Positions 14,463 to 16,104 of a DNA stretch of 16,104 bases are shown piece by piece. The notes beneath the pieces are model-generated. The model worked only from the letters and a program-made list of their open reading frames with translations. It was not told the DNA's origin and made no database searches. The number at the start of each line of letters is the position of its first letter. Positions within the stretch are counted from its first letter, which is position 1. A program made the position numbers and the translations under genes. The stretch comes from Nitrospira bacterium HGW-Nitrospira-1 (GTDB taxonomy: Bacteria > Nitrospirota > Thermodesulfovibrionia > Thermodesulfovibrionales > UBA6898): assembly GCA_002839535.1 (NCBI GenBank), contig PGYF01000017.1:1-16104 (forward strand), written 5' to 3'.

Positions 14463-14805
14463 ATGGCACAAAGAGGACTTGCGTATGAATATGAAATCGA
14501 AGAGGGAAAATCGGGACTGACTGCGATGGGTGGATTATCGACGTATCTGGATCTGGCATCTGCAGGACGGACCGTCAGATGGTCATGTCTCTGGTGTTGC
14601 TGAACCTTGCAGGGGGTGACAGTGTTGATGATATAAATAAGTTAGAGGGCGACGAGGGGTTCTGTCGGATAATGAGGAAAGTAGAGGAACAAGGCTTAAC
14701 GCGCAAGGAGCGGCTGGAACTGAAGAAACGCTGGAGGAAAGGCCGGACAAGGACATTACCGTCGTCCTCGGCGTTATTCAGGTATCTGGCGAGCTTTCAT
14801 GATGC
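14463..14805 (+). pseudogene. IS1380-family transposase, N-terminal fragment with internal deletion
   Basis: Starts at ATG 14463 with MAQRGLAYEYEIEEGKS, then LTAMGGLSTYLDLAS. Near 14560-14570 the frame shifts by +1 and resumes as TDRQMVMSLVLLNLAGG, then LEGDEGFCRIMRKVEEQGLT and SSSALFRYLASFHDA. These are the successive N-terminal blocks of IS1380 transposases. Since ~25-30 residues normally separate LDL from the QMV block (from memory), the junction is probably a deletion rather than a one-base shift. Homology ends abruptly at ~14805, before any catalytic residue. The open frame runs on to 14908 in unrelated sequence. Non-functional. Confidence 0.8.
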
Positions 14806-14937
14806 CGGGCCCCGGCAGCATCAAGCCTCGCTTGTCTCGGCATGGCATTATCTTATCATATGTTGTTTAAGTTGGCAACGTCCCCAATACTTTTTCCCCG
14901 GCGGGTGAAACGTAGTGGTCCACGCTCTTGTTGGGCA
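14806..14937. other. Short junction region between IS1380 fragment and RDD gene
   Basis: Begins in a near-palindrome (TGATG-CCGGG / CCCGGCAGCATCA, 14800-14823, one arm with a 3-nt insertion) right where transposase homology stops. GC content rises from here to the right. It ends with GTTGGGC (14930-14936) beside the stop codon of the RDD gene, which resembles an integron attC core half-site. No gene is seen. Confidence 0.4.
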
Positions 14938-16104
14938 TCATCTTTGTGTGAACTGGAATGTTGTAATGATTTTGTCCAGGTCATCAGCCCACAGGTCAGC
15001 CTCCGTTGTACGGTAGGACACAGACACTGTGTGCATGCGATCGTTATTCATGAACTTGTAAATACGCACGGTGGCTGGCGGAGCGCTGTTCACGGAACGA
15101 CTATACTCGGTCAGCAGGCAATCTATTCCATTTACTCGGACAACCCTTGTTCCGCCCCATGACGTAAGCTCAGTGCTGAAACCCGCTGCGGTTGACTGGG
15201 CGGCCTCCTGAATGGCGGCGTCGACCTCTGCGACTTCACTGCGGGACAGAGGAAGGGGCTCCCCGAGGCGGTTGAAGTCTCCGTTGGCCTCGGTCTGAGT
15301 CTCAACGATCACCCTGGCGTATCTTGATCGGGCGGTCGGGTCCAGTTGGTTCAGCCCCTTCTGTTGCGCGACGACACGATTGCCTGAATCTGTAACCTGA
15401 AGTACCTGTGTTCGGTACTGGTCCATGACTGCGCGGTACTTCCCTGCTTGAAGCTCCATTGTTGGAGGAATTTGAAAAGTGCAGATTCCGGGGACCGACA
15501 CGGTTTTCCATGCTGCATAGCGTGCGGGATCGTATGTGACTGGTGGATGTTTCTTCGCGTCCACCTCGGCGAGTAGTTCCGACATCACTCCTTGCTTGAG
15601 TTCCGCTTTTGTCTGATCCTTGTCCAGCCGGTCTGCAATGACGATTCCCACGAGAACCACGACGCCAATTGCCCCGGCAAGGAGAAGGCGAAAAGCGCCG
15701 AGTGGGCGGACTGACAACACGGTCTTTGCGCGATCATCCCATGTGGCCGAGCCAGTGCGCTTGATGTGCGAGAAAGTGGATGCAACGAAGATGGGGAACC
15801 CGATTAGGTAGAAGTGTGAACGAAGCATCTTTTCGGTCCGCCCCATGGCTTGTGAGAATCTCGGCTTGCTGCCGTCCGGTCTTGTCACACGGATCCCAAA
15901 GAGGGCCTTGCCGACGGTGGATCCGGTCAAAGCAAGGGCACTTGCATCGTGAAGGACTATGGCCAGAAGAAACAGAACATGGCCCAAGATGAGGTCTACA
16001 GCGAAGTTCGCCATGTACGGGATGGCCGTGAGAGCCCGCACAATCTCGATGGGTATGTACACAATGATGTAGAGGACGATGCCGAAAGGGATCGTGAAGA
16101 GCAG
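14938..16104 (-). CDS. RDD-family membrane protein with C-terminal soluble domain (partial)
   Basis: The frame is open to the window edge, so the N-terminus is missing; the GTG at 16062 is only an internal candidate start, because the codons before it still encode a hydrophobic helix (LLFTIPFGIVLYIIV). Counting from 16062, the RDD signature GSTVGKALFGIRVTRPDG is at ~47-64, followed by a membrane segment (~82-96) and the closing RTGSATWDDRAKTVL. Another TM helix lies at ~127-143. Residues ~150-374 form a soluble, probably extracytoplasmic region without a recognised domain, rich in Arg/Thr/Val. RDD proteins are poorly characterised; some act as ion transporters. Base composition is clearly GC-richer than the housekeeping genes, suggesting transfer. 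Function unknown. Confidence 0.7.
   Translation of the reverse strand: MLFTIPFGIVLYIIVYIPIEIVRALTAIPYMANFAVDLILGHVLFLLAIVLHDASALALTGSTVGKALFGIRVTRPDGSKPRFSQAMGRTEKMLRSHFYLIGFPIFVASTFSHIKRTGSATWDDRAKTVLSVRPLGAFRLLLAGAIGVVVLVGIVIADRLDKDQTKAELKQGVMSELLAEVDAKKHPPVTYDPARYAAWKTVSVPGICTFQIPPTMELQAGKYRAVMDQYRTQVLQVTDSGNRVVAQQKGLNQLDPTARSRYARVIVETQTEANGDFNRLGEPLPLSRSEVAEVDAAIQEAAQSTAAGFSTELTSWGGTRVVRVNGIDCLLTEYSRSVNSAPPATVRIYKFMNNDRMHTVSVSYRTTEADLWADDLDKIITTFQFTQR

Noticed and set aside
14842..15162. 106-codon plus-strand frame over the RDD 3' end
   Set aside because: Mostly antisense to the RDD coding sequence and without domain features.
1..16104. CRISPR array, tRNA, rRNA, riboswitch (T-box, TPP, SAM)
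   Set aside because: No regularly spaced direct repeats, cloverleaf with a TTCRA arm, or recognisable riboswitch core was seen on either strand by eye.

Overview
The window looks like a bacterial chromosome segment from a Gram-negative, probably anaerobic or respiratory organism of the Nitrospirota/Thermodesulfovibrionia or 'deltaproteobacterial' type. This is inference. It rests on the style of the housekeeping proteins, a small three-haem c7-like cytochrome, a short CstA, and IS1380 and IS481/ISNCY-like transposase remnants. No 16S or other decisive marker is present. Most genes use moderate GC (29/60 in one line counted in ftsH). The right end is visibly GC-richer (40/60 and 35/60 in two counted lines).

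Layout. (1) 125-6205, plus strand: a tight housekeeping block. It holds an AMIN-like/Amidase_3 cell-wall amidase, a GerMN-domain protein, glutamate racemase (murI) and RNase PH (rph), the first three overlapping by 8 nt. After a 139-nt gap come ftsH (TTG start) and folP. The theme is envelope growth, RNA processing, membrane protein quality control and folate. (2) 6210-6743, minus: an exported staphylococcal-nuclease-like protein convergent with folP. (3) 6744-7438: a 'graveyard' without intact genes. It holds a terminator, the last ~44 codons of a universal stress protein (minus), an internally deleted mutator/IS256-like transposase remnant (plus) and a long imperfect inverted repeat. (4) 7439-9190, minus: carbon-starvation transporter CstA, with a recognisable promoter and a structured leader. 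(5) 9316-9900: a 5'-truncated IS481/ISNCY-type transposase remnant. (6) 10103-10420, plus: a periplasmic triheme cytochrome with promoter, strong RBS and a bidirectional terminator. (7) 10480-14303, all minus: tpiA-secG (1-nt overlap), a very strong terminator, then argS-ilvE. The tpiA promoter sits so close to the ATG that the mRNA may be leaderless. (8) 14385-14805: the left end and decayed N-terminus of an IS1380 transposase. (9) 14806-16104: GC-rich sequence with an RDD-family membrane protein that runs off the window, possibly horizontally acquired.

No CRISPR array, rRNA or tRNA was seen, and no clear new defence or biosynthetic system. The most interesting signals are regulatory and evolutionary: an IS1380 left-end hairpin that would hide the transposase RBS only in read-through RNA, the possibly leaderless tpiA, a cstA leader with two alternative pairings around the Shine-Dalgarno, three decayed transposases each damaged differently, and a possible half attC site behind the RDD gene.
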